The translations under genes were made by a program, and so were the position numbers. This document shows positions 1-8,470 of a DNA stretch of 21,094 nt, piece by piece. Origin of the DNA: Butyrivibrio sp. Its GTDB lineage: Bacteria; Bacillota_A; Clostridia; Lachnospirales; Lachnospiraceae. Each line of letters starts with the position of its first letter. Positions within the stretch are counted from its first letter, which is position 1. The DNA lies in assembly GCA_024690635.1 (NCBI GenBank), contig JAILOW010000203.1:1-21094 (forward strand), written 5' to 3'. The notes beneath the pieces were generated by a model that was not told the DNA's origin, made no database searches, and saw only the letters and a program-made list of their open reading frames with translations.

Positions 1-543
1 GTGCCGGGAGATACAGTGCCTGTTCTCTATCCCTTTGAGAGCAGATACGGAGTAAAGAATTTCCAGACAAGGCGTATGCTCCTTGATATGGATACATACC
101 TGCCAGAGGACATCCTTGTAAAGATGGACAGAGCTTCCATGAAGTATTCTCTTGAAAACCGCTGTCCCATCATGGATACGGAGGTTATGGAATACTCCTT
201 CAGGATCCCTCACAAATACAAGTACTGCAACGGCGATAAAAAGCATATCCTCAAGGATATCGCCTATGATTATATTCCAAGGCAGCTTTTGGAAAGACCC
301 AAGACAGGCTTTGGAGTTCCCATGGATGCGTGGCTTCGCGGCCCGTTAAAGGAAGAGCTTCTTGATTACAGCAGCACTGCTTTCCTTAAAATGCAGGGGA
401 TTTTTGATACGGATTTTGTTTCGAAATTTATAAACGATTATGTTGTTAAGGGAGATGCAGGTCCTGCCACAGGAGCGAACTTAAGCGAGATCGCATGGTC
501 TTTCTTCATCTTCCAGCAGTGGTACAACTATTACATGGCATAA
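1..543 (+). CDS. asnB: Asparagine synthetase-like amidotransferase, C-terminal part (left end cut off)
   Basis: This is the last 180 residues of an AsnB-family ATP-dependent amidotransferase. The frame is open at base 1, so the first codon shown is probably internal. The fragment carries the late synthetase-domain motifs: DILVKMDRASM (about residues 38-47), the ENRCPIMD segment, and RPKTGFGVP (99-107). The second AsnB of this window (5053-6939) has the same blocks as DILVKVDRTAM and RPKKGFSIP near its C-terminus, so roughly 450 residues are missing upstream, including the glutaminase domain and PPi loop. Family members use glutamine nitrogen to amidate a carboxylate. In polysaccharide loci such enzymes can amidate uronic acids or other acids rather than free aspartate. 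It ends 11 nt before the ACP start, with the ACP ribosome site beginning at its stop codon, so the two are probably co-translated. The substrate is unknown. Confidence 0.9.
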   Translation: MPGDTVPVLYPFESRYGVKNFQTRRMLLDMDTYLPEDILVKMDRASMKYSLENRCPIMDTEVMEYSFRIPHKYKYCNGDKKHILKDIAYDYIPRQLLERPKTGFGVPMDAWLRGPLKEELLDYSSTAFLKMQGIFDTDFVSKFINDYVVKGDAGPATGANLSEIAWSFFIFQQWYNYYMA

Positions 544-554
544 AGGAGATATCT

Positions 555-794
555 ATGACCAGAGAAGAAGTTTTTGAAAAAATGAACGAAGTCTTCAGAG
601 ACGTTTTTGATGATGAGGATATTACAGTAACAGATGCAACAACTGCAGATGACATTGAGGACTGGGATTCTCTCGAGCACATCAATCTCATCAATGCCAT
701 GGAGCAGGAGTTTGGTGTTAAGTTTACAATGGGCGAGATCGTTAAACTTAAGAACGTAGGCGAGATGGCAGATCTTATCATCAGCAAGCTTTGA
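555..794 (+). CDS. Stand-alone acyl carrier protein
   Basis: A 79-residue acidic protein with the carrier-protein signature DSLEHINLINAM. Ser39 in DSL is the expected 4'-phosphopantetheine attachment site. Size and the helical pattern fit discrete ACPs of the AcpP/DltC type. An upstream in-frame ATG at 495 lies inside the asnB gene; the ATG at 555 is chosen because AAAGGAG (542-548) lies 6 nt upstream. It would hold an activated acyl chain as a thioester in the cytoplasm. No ketosynthase or acyl-AMP ligase is visible nearby, but a hydratase, an SDR and an FkbH-like protein are, so a dedicated rather than housekeeping role in a short hydroxyacyl or glyceryl pathway is likely. The acyl group itself cannot be read from the sequence. 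Confidence 0.92.
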   Translation: MTREEVFEKMNEVFRDVFDDEDITVTDATTADDIEDWDSLEHINLINAMEQEFGVKFTMGEIVKLKNVGEMADLIISKL

Positions 795-808
795 TTGGGA
801 AAGCATAT

Positions 809-1246
809 ATGAACGAGTACATTTTTGAAGAGCTTATTTCAAAAGAGGAAGATAAGGACAACTATACAAAGGCAGAGTTTTCGGTGACGGTAACCTCTGA
901 AATGATGGAGAAGTTTCTGGATATCTGCGGGGATAATAATCCCCTTCATGTAGATGAGTCTTTTGCCATAGAAAAGGGCTTTGACGGAAGAGTGGTCTAC
1001 GGAATGCTGACTTCCACCTTCTATTCAACTCTTGCAGGAGTATATCTTCCCGGAAAAAACTGTATTCTTCACGGAGTGGAGACATCTTTTCACGCTCCGG
1101 TGTACATAGGCGATGAGCTCACGGTTTCGGGCTTTGTAAAGGTAAAGCATGAGGCCACAAAGTCTATGGAAATATCGGCAAAAATAGTAAATCAGAATGG
1201 AAAAAAAGTTGGTAAAGCCAAGATCTTAGCGGGGTGCCTTCAATGA
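809..1246 (+). CDS. MaoC-like (R)-specific hydratase/dehydratase
   Basis: A 145-residue single hot-dog-fold protein of the MaoC family. The hydratase-2 motif is clear: GDNNPLHVD, with Asp42 and His47 as the presumed catalytic pair, followed by GRVVYGML and later PVYIGDELTVSG. Family enzymes hydrate trans-2-enoyl thioesters to (R)-3-hydroxyacyl thioesters or do the reverse, on CoA or ACP. An in-frame TTG at 791 overlaps the ACP stop but has no ribosome site; the ATG at 809 has GGGAAA about 8 nt upstream and is preferred. It sits between the ACP and an SDR oxidoreductase and shares an ATGA overlap with the latter, so it probably works on the same acyl-ACP. Action on a hydroxy- or methoxy-acyl substrate other than a fatty acid is possible. 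Confidence 0.88.
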   Translation: MNEYIFEELISKEEDKDNYTKAEFSVTVTSEMMEKFLDICGDNNPLHVDESFAIEKGFDGRVVYGMLTSTFYSTLAGVYLPGKNCILHGVETSFHAPVYIGDELTVSGFVKVKHEATKSMEISAKIVNQNGKKVGKAKILAGCLQ

Positions 1247-1992
1247 ACAGCAAAAAATCCTTTTTGATACTGGGAGCATCTTCCGATATAGGAACTGCTT
1301 TGGTAAAAGAACTGAATAAGAAGTATTCCGAAAGTCATTTTTGCCTTCATTACAACCATGGCCTCAAAGGACTTGAAGACATAAAACCTGAAAACGGAAA
1401 TACCTTTGAAATGATTCAGGCCGATTTTACTTCTGCAGACGACGTTCAAAAGATGATCGCAGGATTAAAAGAAAAAGAGTTCAGTCCTACGCACATCGTG
1501 CATCTTCCCGCGGCAAAACTTGTTTATACAAGGCTTAAGGACTTTGATCTTGAACGGGTTCAGAATAGCGCAATGATCCAGGTTTATTCCTTTGTGGAAG
1601 TATTAAAAGCATTTTTACCCGCCATGGTAAAAAGAAAAGATCACAACAAAGTAGTTGCGGTTCTTTCATCGGTGGTAGGCGGTCAGCCTGTAAAGTCCAT
1701 GCTTGAATACACCATGGTAAAATCCATGCTTTACGGTGTAGTAAGGCAGCTGGCAGCGGATAATGCAGGAAATAAGATAAATATAAATGCTGTTTCACCT
1801 TCCATGGTTGAAACAAAGCTTTTAAGCGATATAGATTCCCGTCTCGTTGAGATGGCTGCAGACGACAGCGCGGAAAAGAGAAATGCAACCGTTGATGATG
1901 TGGTTCCTTCAATACTGTTTCTTTTATCTGAGGACAGCAATTATATCAACGGCATCAATCTTAATGTCAGCAACGGAAATGTGATACTGTGA
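1243..1992 (+). CDS. SDR family NAD(P)-dependent oxidoreductase (FabG-like)
   Basis: A 249-residue classical short-chain dehydrogenase. The cofactor loop is GASSDIG at residues 11-17, and the catalytic set is Ser143, Tyr156 and Lys160 (YTMVK). The C-terminal NVSNGN end resembles the usual DGG segment of FabG-type reductases. The ATG at 1243 overlaps the MaoC stop as ATGA; a GTG at 1234 is possible but less likely, since GGGGTG at 1231-1236 serves better as a ribosome site. Likely chemistry is reversible reduction of a 3-oxoacyl thioester to a 3-hydroxyacyl thioester. The gene order ACP, MaoC, SDR suggests one tailoring route for a carrier-bound acyl unit. Reduction of a nucleotide-activated keto-sugar is the alternative. 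A 34-nt gap follows before the next gene. Confidence 0.87.
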   Translation: MNSKKSFLILGASSDIGTALVKELNKKYSESHFCLHYNHGLKGLEDIKPENGNTFEMIQADFTSADDVQKMIAGLKEKEFSPTHIVHLPAAKLVYTRLKDFDLERVQNSAMIQVYSFVEVLKAFLPAMVKRKDHNKVVAVLSSVVGGQPVKSMLEYTMVKSMLYGVVRQLAADNAGNKININAVSPSMVETKLLSDIDSRLVEMAADDSAEKRNATVDDVVPSILFLLSEDSNYINGINLNVSNGNVIL

Positions 1993-2026
1993 CCGGTTTG
2001 GTTGAATGTGAGAGGTAAATATTCTT

Positions 2027-3241
2027 TTGGAGACATCCGGCAGAAATGAAAAACACATAGCGATGTATATCGGCTCCCTTACCAAGGGAGGCGCCGAGAG
2101 AGTGATGGTCAACCTTGCAGAATTCTTTTATGAGCAGGGTTACAAAGTGACCTTTGTTACAACATATCTTTCCGAAAATGAATATGAAGTGAAACACGCG
2201 GCCTGGAAAAGAGTTCCCGCAGGAGCTCCGGGCGGCGTGCTTGTTATGGATACAGATGAAAATCCCGCCTGGGTGGACCCAATGGGCGGCGAAAAAGACG
2301 GCATAGACAGAGTCTTTTCAGCTCTTTTAAAGGATGAACAAAAGGGCAGAGCTTACAATCTTCAGATGAGACACAAAAAGCTTCGGAATATTTGGAAGGA
2401 GCTTCATCCCGATCTGATCCTGAGTTTTATAGGAAAAAACAATATAATGGCCATATCCACAGCTGCGGGCCTTGGTATCCCTGTGGTTGTGTCTGTCCGC
2501 TCAAACCCTGACAGGGAGTACGCATCCCTTTCCATGAGGACATCGATGTATGCTACCTTTGGAAAGGCAGCAGGTATCGTGGTTCAGTCAAAAGGAGCCA
2601 AGGAGAGACTTCCTAAGTTCCTCCAGGATAAGTGCATGATCCTTCAGAATTCCCTGAATCCTTCGTTTATAAGACCAAGGTATCTTGGGGAGAGAGAAAA
2701 GAAGATCGTTATGGTGGCACGCCTTGACGAAAACAAGAACCAGGCCATGGTAATGGAAGCCTTTAAGGATGTCAGGGAAAGAGGCTTCAAGGATTATACC
2801 CTTGCCTTATATGGCGACGGCCCCGACAGAATGAAGCTTCAGCATCTTGCTGTAAAGCTTGGCATAGAGAAAAATGTGGAGTTTAAGGGAAATGTACAGC
2901 ATGTGGCTGAGCACATTGAAAAGGCCTCGATGTTTATCCTTGCATCCAATCAGGAGGGCATGCCCAATTCTCTTATAGAAGCACTGTCTTTGGGTCTTCC
3001 CTGTATATCCACAGACTGCCCCTGCGGCGGACCCAGGGAGCTTATAAACAGCGGTGAGAACGGACTTCTTGTTCCCGTTGGAGACAAGAAAAAGATGACG
3101 GATGCCATGCTGAGGATCCTGTCCGATAAGGATCTTTCCGACAGGTTCAGCATAGAAGCAGTAAAGATCCAGGGAAAATGCAGCCCCGATGTGATCAACG
3201 GAAAATGGAAAGAATACTTTGACAACATTATAGGCAGGTAA
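2027..3241 (+). CDS. Glycosyltransferase family 4
   Basis: A 404-residue GT-B retaining glycosyltransferase. The N-terminal acceptor-side motif GSLTKGGAERVMVNLAEF is typical of GT4. The C-terminal donor domain begins near KKIVMVARLDENKNQ, continues with LYGDGP and carries the E-x7-E motif (Glu310 and Glu318 in EGMPNSLIE), followed by CPCGGPRELI. It should add a sugar from an NDP donor to a lipid-linked intermediate at the inner membrane face. The start is a TTG at 2027 with AGAGG at 2011-2015; the ATG at 2063 lacks a ribosome site and would cut into the first beta strand. It is the only glycosyltransferase in the left, decoration-type block. The next gene starts 1 nt after its stop. Donor and linkage are not predictable. 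Confidence 0.9.
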   Translation: METSGRNEKHIAMYIGSLTKGGAERVMVNLAEFFYEQGYKVTFVTTYLSENEYEVKHAAWKRVPAGAPGGVLVMDTDENPAWVDPMGGEKDGIDRVFSALLKDEQKGRAYNLQMRHKKLRNIWKELHPDLILSFIGKNNIMAISTAAGLGIPVVVSVRSNPDREYASLSMRTSMYATFGKAAGIVVQSKGAKERLPKFLQDKCMILQNSLNPSFIRPRYLGEREKKIVMVARLDENKNQAMVMEAFKDVRERGFKDYTLALYGDGPDRMKLQHLAVKLGIEKNVEFKGNVQHVAEHIEKASMFILASNQEGMPNSLIEALSLGLPCISTDCPCGGPRELINSGENGLLVPVGDKKKMTDAMLRILSDKDLSDRFSIEAVKIQGKCSPDVINGKWKEYFDNIIGR

Positions 3242-3242
3242 G

Positions 3243-5039
3243 ATGAAAGAACTTGAATACCCCTTTGATAACAGCTACATATTGAAAAAATCCAAGACCA
3301 TCAAAAAGACGCTTCTTGCAGAGGATGTTACGCGCATACCCAAGAAGATAGCTGTTCTTGGAGGCTCCACCACCCACGACATCATAAGGATAATGGAGCT
3401 CTTTTTGCTTAACTACGGTATCGAGCCTTCATTTTATGAATCCGAGTACGGACAGTACTGGCAGGATGCCATGTTTCCCGGACCTGAGCTTACAGAGTTT
3501 GCTCCGGATATAATTTATATCCACACTTCCAACAGAAACATTACGGACTATCCCGAAATCTCCGATTCCGAGGAAGCGGTTGATCAAAAGCTTGAAAACA
3601 CCTACAGACATTTTGAAACCATGTGGGAAAAGCTTACTGACCTTTATCACTGTCCCATAATACAGAACAATTTTGAGGCTCCTTTTTTCAGACTCATGGG
3701 AAACAAGGATGCCACTGACATACACGGAAGGCTCTCTTTTATAAACAGACTTAATGAGAGATTTGCTCAGTATGCAAGAAGCAGAAAAGAGGGAGAAGGC
3801 AGCTTTTTTATAAACGATATCAATTATATTTCAAGCTGCTACGGACTTGATGCCTGGTCAGATCCTCAGGCGTGGCATATGTATAAATATGCTCTTTGCA
3901 TACCCGCAATACCTTCACTTAGCTACAATGTAGCCAATATCATCAAATCAATTTACGGAAAAAACAAGAAGGGCCTTGTGCTTGATCTTGACAATACCCT
4001 TTGGGGCGGCGTTGTGGGAGACGACGGCGTCGACGGAATAGAGATCGGCCAGGAGACAAACCTTGGTCAGGTTTACAGCGAGTTCCAGAGCTATGTCAAA
4101 ATGCAAAAAGATCTGGGAGTTATCCTTGCTGTGGATTCCAAAAACGAAGAAGAAAACGCTCTTGCAGGTCTTAATCATCCCGAAGGTGTGTTAAAGCCTG
4201 ATGACTTTGTTGCCATCAAGGCAAACTGGGAGCCAAAGAGCGAGAATTTCAAAAAGATAGCTTCAGAGCTTACTCTTTTGCCTGAATCCCTTGTCTTTGT
4301 GGATGACAATCCCGCAGAGAGGGAGATAGTAACTGCGCAGCTTCCCGGAACCCAGGCTCCTGCCATAGACAGCCCCGAGAACTATATCAGATTTATCGAT
4401 CACTCCGGTTTCTTTGAAGTCACCGCTTTTTCAGAGGATGACAAAAAAAGAAACGATATGTATATGGCAAACAAAAAAAGGACCGAACTTTTGGAGAGCT
4501 TTGCCGACTACGGTGAGTATTTAAAGAGCCTTGATATGGAAGCAGTGATAGCTCCTTTTGAAAAGCTTTATATGCCAAGGATCGCTCAGCTTACCAACAA
4601 GAGCAATCAGTTTAATCTCACCACAAGGCGCTATTCCCAGGAGGATGTGGAGAAGGCTGCTGAGGATAGCAGTAACATCACTCTTTACGGAAGGCTTAAA
4701 GACAAATTCGGAGATAACGGTATCGTGTCTCTTGCAATCGGCAATATAAGGGGTAAAGATCTCCATATAGATCTGTGGCTTATGAGCTGCAGGGTTCTTA
4801 AAAGAGATATGGAATTTGCCATGATGGATGAGCTTGTAAAAGCTTCGAAAGAGCGCGGCGTTGAGACCCTTTATGGCTACTACTTCCCTACAGCCAAGAA
4901 CAAGATGGTAAAAGATTTTTATCTCTTGCAGGGATTTGATAAGGTGTCCGAGGATGAGGAAGGCAACATCACCTTCAAGCTGGACATCTCGGGAGAGTAT
5001 GAAAAAAAGAACCATTACATCAATGTAACATCAGGATAA
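3243..5039 (+). CDS. FkbH-like protein: SGNH-like + HAD-IIIC + GNAT domains
   Basis: A 598-residue protein with the FkbH architecture. The N-terminus has an SGNH-like block with GGSTT (Ser42). The central HAD domain shows motif I DLDNTLW (Asp248, Asp250), motif II Ser299, a motif III lysine in WEPKSENF (Lys332) and motif IV VDDNPAERE (Asp354, Asp355). The C-terminal third is GNAT-like and includes LWLMSCRVLKR, matching the family's conserved SCRVLGR segment; Cys516 may be a thioester site. Characterised FkbH relatives dephosphorylate D-1,3-bisphosphoglycerate and load a glyceryl unit on an ACP, the start of methoxymalonyl, hydroxymalonyl and tetronate units. Here it sits in a polysaccharide locus with its own ACP upstream, so it is the likely acyl-loading enzyme. 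That role is inference; the domain call is firm. Confidence 0.9.
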   Translation: MKELEYPFDNSYILKKSKTIKKTLLAEDVTRIPKKIAVLGGSTTHDIIRIMELFLLNYGIEPSFYESEYGQYWQDAMFPGPELTEFAPDIIYIHTSNRNITDYPEISDSEEAVDQKLENTYRHFETMWEKLTDLYHCPIIQNNFEAPFFRLMGNKDATDIHGRLSFINRLNERFAQYARSRKEGEGSFFINDINYISSCYGLDAWSDPQAWHMYKYALCIPAIPSLSYNVANIIKSIYGKNKKGLVLDLDNTLWGGVVGDDGVDGIEIGQETNLGQVYSEFQSYVKMQKDLGVILAVDSKNEEENALAGLNHPEGVLKPDDFVAIKANWEPKSENFKKIASELTLLPESLVFVDDNPAEREIVTAQLPGTQAPAIDSPENYIRFIDHSGFFEVTAFSEDDKKRNDMYMANKKRTELLESFADYGEYLKSLDMEAVIAPFEKLYMPRIAQLTNKSNQFNLTTRRYSQEDVEKAAEDSSNITLYGRLKDKFGDNGIVSLAIGNIRGKDLHIDLWLMSCRVLKRDMEFAMMDELVKASKERGVETLYGYYFPTAKNKMVKDFYLLQGFDKVSEDEEGNITFKLDISGEYEKKNHYINVTSG

Positions 5040-5052
5040 TGGGGGATAAGAT

Positions 5053-6939
5053 ATGTGCGGAATAGCCGGACTTATAGGATTTAAGGGCGATGCTAAAAAG
5101 AACATCCAAAAGATGAATGACAGGATGCTTCACAGAGGCCCTGATGACGGCGGTATCTACATAAGCGAAGACAATAATGTGGCGCTTGGACACAGGCGCC
5201 TTTCCATAGTGGACCTTTCAAAGAACGGCGCTCAGCCCTTCGTATCCCATTCGGGACGGGGCGTCATGGTATATAACGGCGAGATCTACAACGCCGCGGA
5301 CCTTAGGAAAGATCTTGAAAAGGATGTCAATTTCAGAGGAACTTCAGATACAGAGGTTCTCATCGAAGCTGTTGAAAAGTACGGCGTTGAAGAAACGCTG
5401 CTTAAGTGCAAGGGAATGTTCGGCTTTGCCTATTATGACAAGGAAGCAGGCACCATCACTCTTGCAAGGGACAGGATCGGAGAGAAACCTCTTTATTATG
5501 GTTTCGTAAACGGAGCTTTTGTTTTTGCATCCGATATAGGATGCATTAGAGTAATAGATGGATTTGATAACCCCATAAACACTGATGTACTGGACATTTT
5601 TTTCATGGACGGATACATTCCGGCGCCTTATTCCATATACAAGGATATCAATAAGCTTGAGCCCGGCACTTTTCTGACTCTTGATGTAAAGAGCCTTACA
5701 AGTACCGTAAAGACCTACTACAGCCTTAAGGATGTGGCTTTGAAGGGACAACAGAATAAGTTTAAAGGATCTTTTGAGGAGGCATCCCTTGAGCTTGAAA
5801 GGCTCTTAAAAGAATCCATAAAAGGCCAGATGGTAGCGGATGTTCCCCTGGGAGCTTTTCTTTCTGCGGGAATTGACAGCTCCACCGTGGTTTCTCTTAT
5901 GCAGTCCATCGCCCCGGGCAAGGTGCGCACCTTCACCATCGGCATGAATGATGAGAAATACAATGAGGCGGTCTATGCAAAAGAGATAGCAAGGCACCTT
6001 GGAACCGAGCATACGGAAATTTACATCTCGGAAGAGGATGCCAAGGCTGTTATCCCCAGGATCCCTTTTATGTTTGGAGAACCCTTCGGAGATTCTTCTC
6101 AGATACCTACGTATCTTGTAAGTAAGATGACAAGGGATCATGTTACGGTATCTCTTTCCGGAGACGGCGGTGATGAGCTCTTTTGCGGCTACAATTCCTA
6201 CAACTCTGTCAGCAGAGTCTGGAACAAGATAAAAAATATCCCTTATCCCATAAGGAAAGCAGCTTCCGCAGCAGCTCTTTTACCAATTGGTTCTGATATA
6301 GGCGGGGATGAGGCTGCCAAAATGAAATATGCCAAGGCAAAGTATCTGGGAGCAAGATCTCCCTATGAGCTTCATTTCCTTGAGCATGATACGGACCCCA
6401 TCATCAAAAAGATAACTCTTAAAAAGGAAAGCATTCCCTATAAATACATCGATATGCCCGCATCCTTCCTGGGAGAAGTAAACCATGAAGTGATGCTTAT
6501 GGACATGCTTTTGTACCATACCGATGACATTCTGGTAAAGGTCGACAGAACGGCTATGGCTGTTTCCCTTGAAACCAGAGTGCCCATGCTGGACCGGGAT
6601 GTGGTGGACTTTGCCTTTTCACTTCCCATAGATTATCTGAAAGACGATAATACTGGCAAAAAGATACTCAGAGATGTATTATACCGTTATGTGCCCAAAG
6701 AGATGATGGAAAGACCAAAAAAAGGTTTCTCCATTCCCATTGCCAAGTGGCTTATGGATGATGACATCAGGAACTGGGCAGAGGCGCTTCTTGATAAAGA
6801 TAAGATAAGGCAGCAGGGCATTCTCGATGCCGATGTTGTGGAAAAGATATGGACAGACTTTACCGCAAGGGGAATTTATCGTGTACAGATCTGGTACATT
6901 TTGATGTTCCAGTTGTGGTATGAGGAAGAATATAAATGA
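5053..6939 (+). CDS. asnB: Asparagine synthetase (glutamine-hydrolysing)-like amidotransferase
   Basis: A complete 628-residue class II (Ntn) amidotransferase. Cys2 (MCGIAG) is the glutaminase nucleophile; RGPDDGG, YNGEIYN and GTSDTEVL form the glutamine pocket. The ATP-pyrophosphatase loop is SAGIDSS (residues 271-277), and SGDGGDELFCGY, DILVKVDRTAM and RPKKGFSIP follow. All catalytic residues look intact. Length matches the AsnB_1 type common in glycan clusters. The reaction would be ATP- and glutamine-dependent amidation of a carboxylate. It lies between the FkbH-like gene and the MBOAT gene and overlaps the latter by ATGA, so a role in making or modifying the acyl or uronic acid substituent is likelier than asparagine supply. 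Start at 5053 is fixed by the obligatory Cys2. It is clearly different in sequence from the copy at 1-543. Confidence 0.93.
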   Translation: MCGIAGLIGFKGDAKKNIQKMNDRMLHRGPDDGGIYISEDNNVALGHRRLSIVDLSKNGAQPFVSHSGRGVMVYNGEIYNAADLRKDLEKDVNFRGTSDTEVLIEAVEKYGVEETLLKCKGMFGFAYYDKEAGTITLARDRIGEKPLYYGFVNGAFVFASDIGCIRVIDGFDNPINTDVLDIFFMDGYIPAPYSIYKDINKLEPGTFLTLDVKSLTSTVKTYYSLKDVALKGQQNKFKGSFEEASLELERLLKESIKGQMVADVPLGAFLSAGIDSSTVVSLMQSIAPGKVRTFTIGMNDEKYNEAVYAKEIARHLGTEHTEIYISEEDAKAVIPRIPFMFGEPFGDSSQIPTYLVSKMTRDHVTVSLSGDGGDELFCGYNSYNSVSRVWNKIKNIPYPIRKAASAAALLPIGSDIGGDEAAKMKYAKAKYLGARSPYELHFLEHDTDPIIKKITLKKESIPYKYIDMPASFLGEVNHEVMLMDMLLYHTDDILVKVDRTAMAVSLETRVPMLDRDVVDFAFSLPIDYLKDDNTGKKILRDVLYRYVPKEMMERPKKGFSIPIAKWLMDDDIRNWAEALLDKDKIRQQGILDADVVEKIWTDFTARGIYRVQIWYILMFQLWYEEEYK

Positions 6940-8459
6940 GTGTAACATCCTTTAACTTTATGTGCTTTTTTGCACTGGTTTTAATCATATATTACCTTGT
7001 GCCTGTTTTTACAAAGGGCAAAGGGCAGTGGATCGTCCTTTTGGCGGCAAGTGTGTGCTACTACATCATTTCGGATAACGCCGCTTTGATCCTGTATCCC
7101 CTTGCGTCGGTCTTTGTTACCTGGGGACTTTTGAAGCTTCTTTCCAAAACTTCAGAGGAGGAAGTGGTCAAAAGAAGGGTGCTCCTTATCCTGGAGCTGT
7201 GTGCACTTCTTGGAGTTCTCATAACCCTGAAGGTATTGAAGCTGACCGGCGGTGGCAGCTTTGTTATGCCCCTTGGCCTTTCTTTTTATACCTTTATTCT
7301 TCTTGGGTATTTCATAGAGGTGTACAACGGTCTTTCCGAACCTGTGGGCGGCTTTTTACAGACGGTCCTTTACGGTTTATATTTTCCTGTTATGATCTCC
7401 GGACCCATCTTCATGTCCCGTGATATGAAGGATGAGTTCTTTTTACGTCATGAGCTTAATTACAAAAACTTAACTTATGGTCTTACCAGAATGCTCTGGG
7501 GCTTTTTTAAAGAGCTGGTGATCTCCGAAAGACTTGCGGTGATAGTAAATACCGTTTATGCGGATGACACCTCATATCCCGGAGTATACATTATGGTGGG
7601 AACCGTCTGCTTTGCACTTCAACTCTACTCCAATTTCTCAGGCTGTATGGATATCGTCATAGGTGCTTCCGAAACCTTCGGAATAGTTCTTCCCGAGAAC
7701 TTCAGAACACCATTCCTTGCAAAAAATATCAGTGAATACTGGAGAAGATGGCATATCACTCTTGGAGCCTGGATGAGAGAAAATGTCTTTTATCCTCTTC
7801 TTAGGAGCAGGATGATAACCGCCCTTGGAAAGAGCCTTAAAAAGAGTCTTGGAAAAAAGAAAGGCAAGCAGGTCACAACCTATGTGGCAATGTTTATTCT
7901 GTGGTTTTCCGTGGGCCTTTGGCACGGAGGAGAGATGAAATACGTAATCGGCTCCGGCCTTTTACACTGGGCTTATATAGTGCTTGGAGAGATCACACTT
8001 CCCTTCTTTACCTGGCTTTTTGCAGGTAAGCTCCACATGAATCTAAAGAGCAAAGGGGCGGATGCATTCAGAGTTATCAGGACATTTATTTTAGTGTGCA
8101 TAGGCGATCTGTTCTTTAGATCCGACAATGTACCCCACGCCTTCAGAATGCTGAAAGAGAGCGTAAGTGTATTTAACCCTCAGGTACTCTTTAACGGGAG
8201 CCTTTTAAACCTTGGACTTGACCTTGTGGAATGGGTCATTGTACTGGTATCACTTCTGATACTTGCTGTTGTTTCGGGCATGCAGTACAGAATTGAAAAT
8301 ACAAAAGAAAAGAAATATGAAAATGTGAGAGATATTATCTTTTCTCACGGCATCGTTATCAGATGGGCGGTTCTTTTTGCCCTTTTGTTCTACTGTATCT
8401 TACTTGGACAGTACGGCCCCGGCTACAGTGCGGCTGAGTTTATTTATAAGGATTTTTAA
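6936..8459 (+). CDS. MBOAT family membrane O-acyltransferase (DltB/AlgI-like)
   Basis: A 507-residue polytopic membrane protein with about 10-12 hydrophobic segments. The MBOAT core is clear: SGPIF, LYSNFSGCMDIVIG, the amphipathic segment EYWRRWHITLGAW with His273, and GLWHGGE with His330, the presumed catalytic histidine. Relatives such as DltB and AlgI move an acyl group from a cytoplasmic thioester donor across the membrane to an extracellular glycan. GAGGA (6922-6926) precedes the ATG, which overlaps the asnB stop. The gene is followed after 11 nt by an SGNH protein, the usual partner in Dlt- and alginate-type systems. With an ACP upstream, this is the likely transferase of the locus. The acyl group may be other than acetate; plain O-acetylation cannot be excluded from sequence. 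Confidence 0.92.
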   Translation: MSVTSFNFMCFFALVLIIYYLVPVFTKGKGQWIVLLAASVCYYIISDNAALILYPLASVFVTWGLLKLLSKTSEEEVVKRRVLLILELCALLGVLITLKVLKLTGGGSFVMPLGLSFYTFILLGYFIEVYNGLSEPVGGFLQTVLYGLYFPVMISGPIFMSRDMKDEFFLRHELNYKNLTYGLTRMLWGFFKELVISERLAVIVNTVYADDTSYPGVYIMVGTVCFALQLYSNFSGCMDIVIGASETFGIVLPENFRTPFLAKNISEYWRRWHITLGAWMRENVFYPLLRSRMITALGKSLKKSLGKKKGKQVTTYVAMFILWFSVGLWHGGEMKYVIGSGLLHWAYIVLGEITLPFFTWLFAGKLHMNLKSKGADAFRVIRTFILVCIGDLFFRSDNVPHAFRMLKESVSVFNPQVLFNGSLLNLGLDLVEWVIVLVSLLILAVVSGMQYRIENTKEKKYENVRDIIFSHGIVIRWAVLFALLFYCILLGQYGPGYSAAEFIYKDF

Positions 8460-8470
8460 AGAGTTTATCT

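Noticed and set aside
1993..2026. Gap between the SDR and GT4 genes as a promoter or terminator
   Set aside because: No -10 hexamer, hairpin or T-run is visible; only a ribosome site (AGAGG) can be supported.
4521..5015. Minus-strand frame of 164 codons opposite the FkbH-like gene
   Set aside because: Antisense to the conserved GNAT part of that gene, with no family resemblance.
5053..6939. Housekeeping asparagine synthetase
   Set aside because: Motifs alone would allow it, but the gene is inside an operon of glycan and acyl-transfer genes with a second paralogue nearby, so a pathway-specific amidotransferase is more likely.
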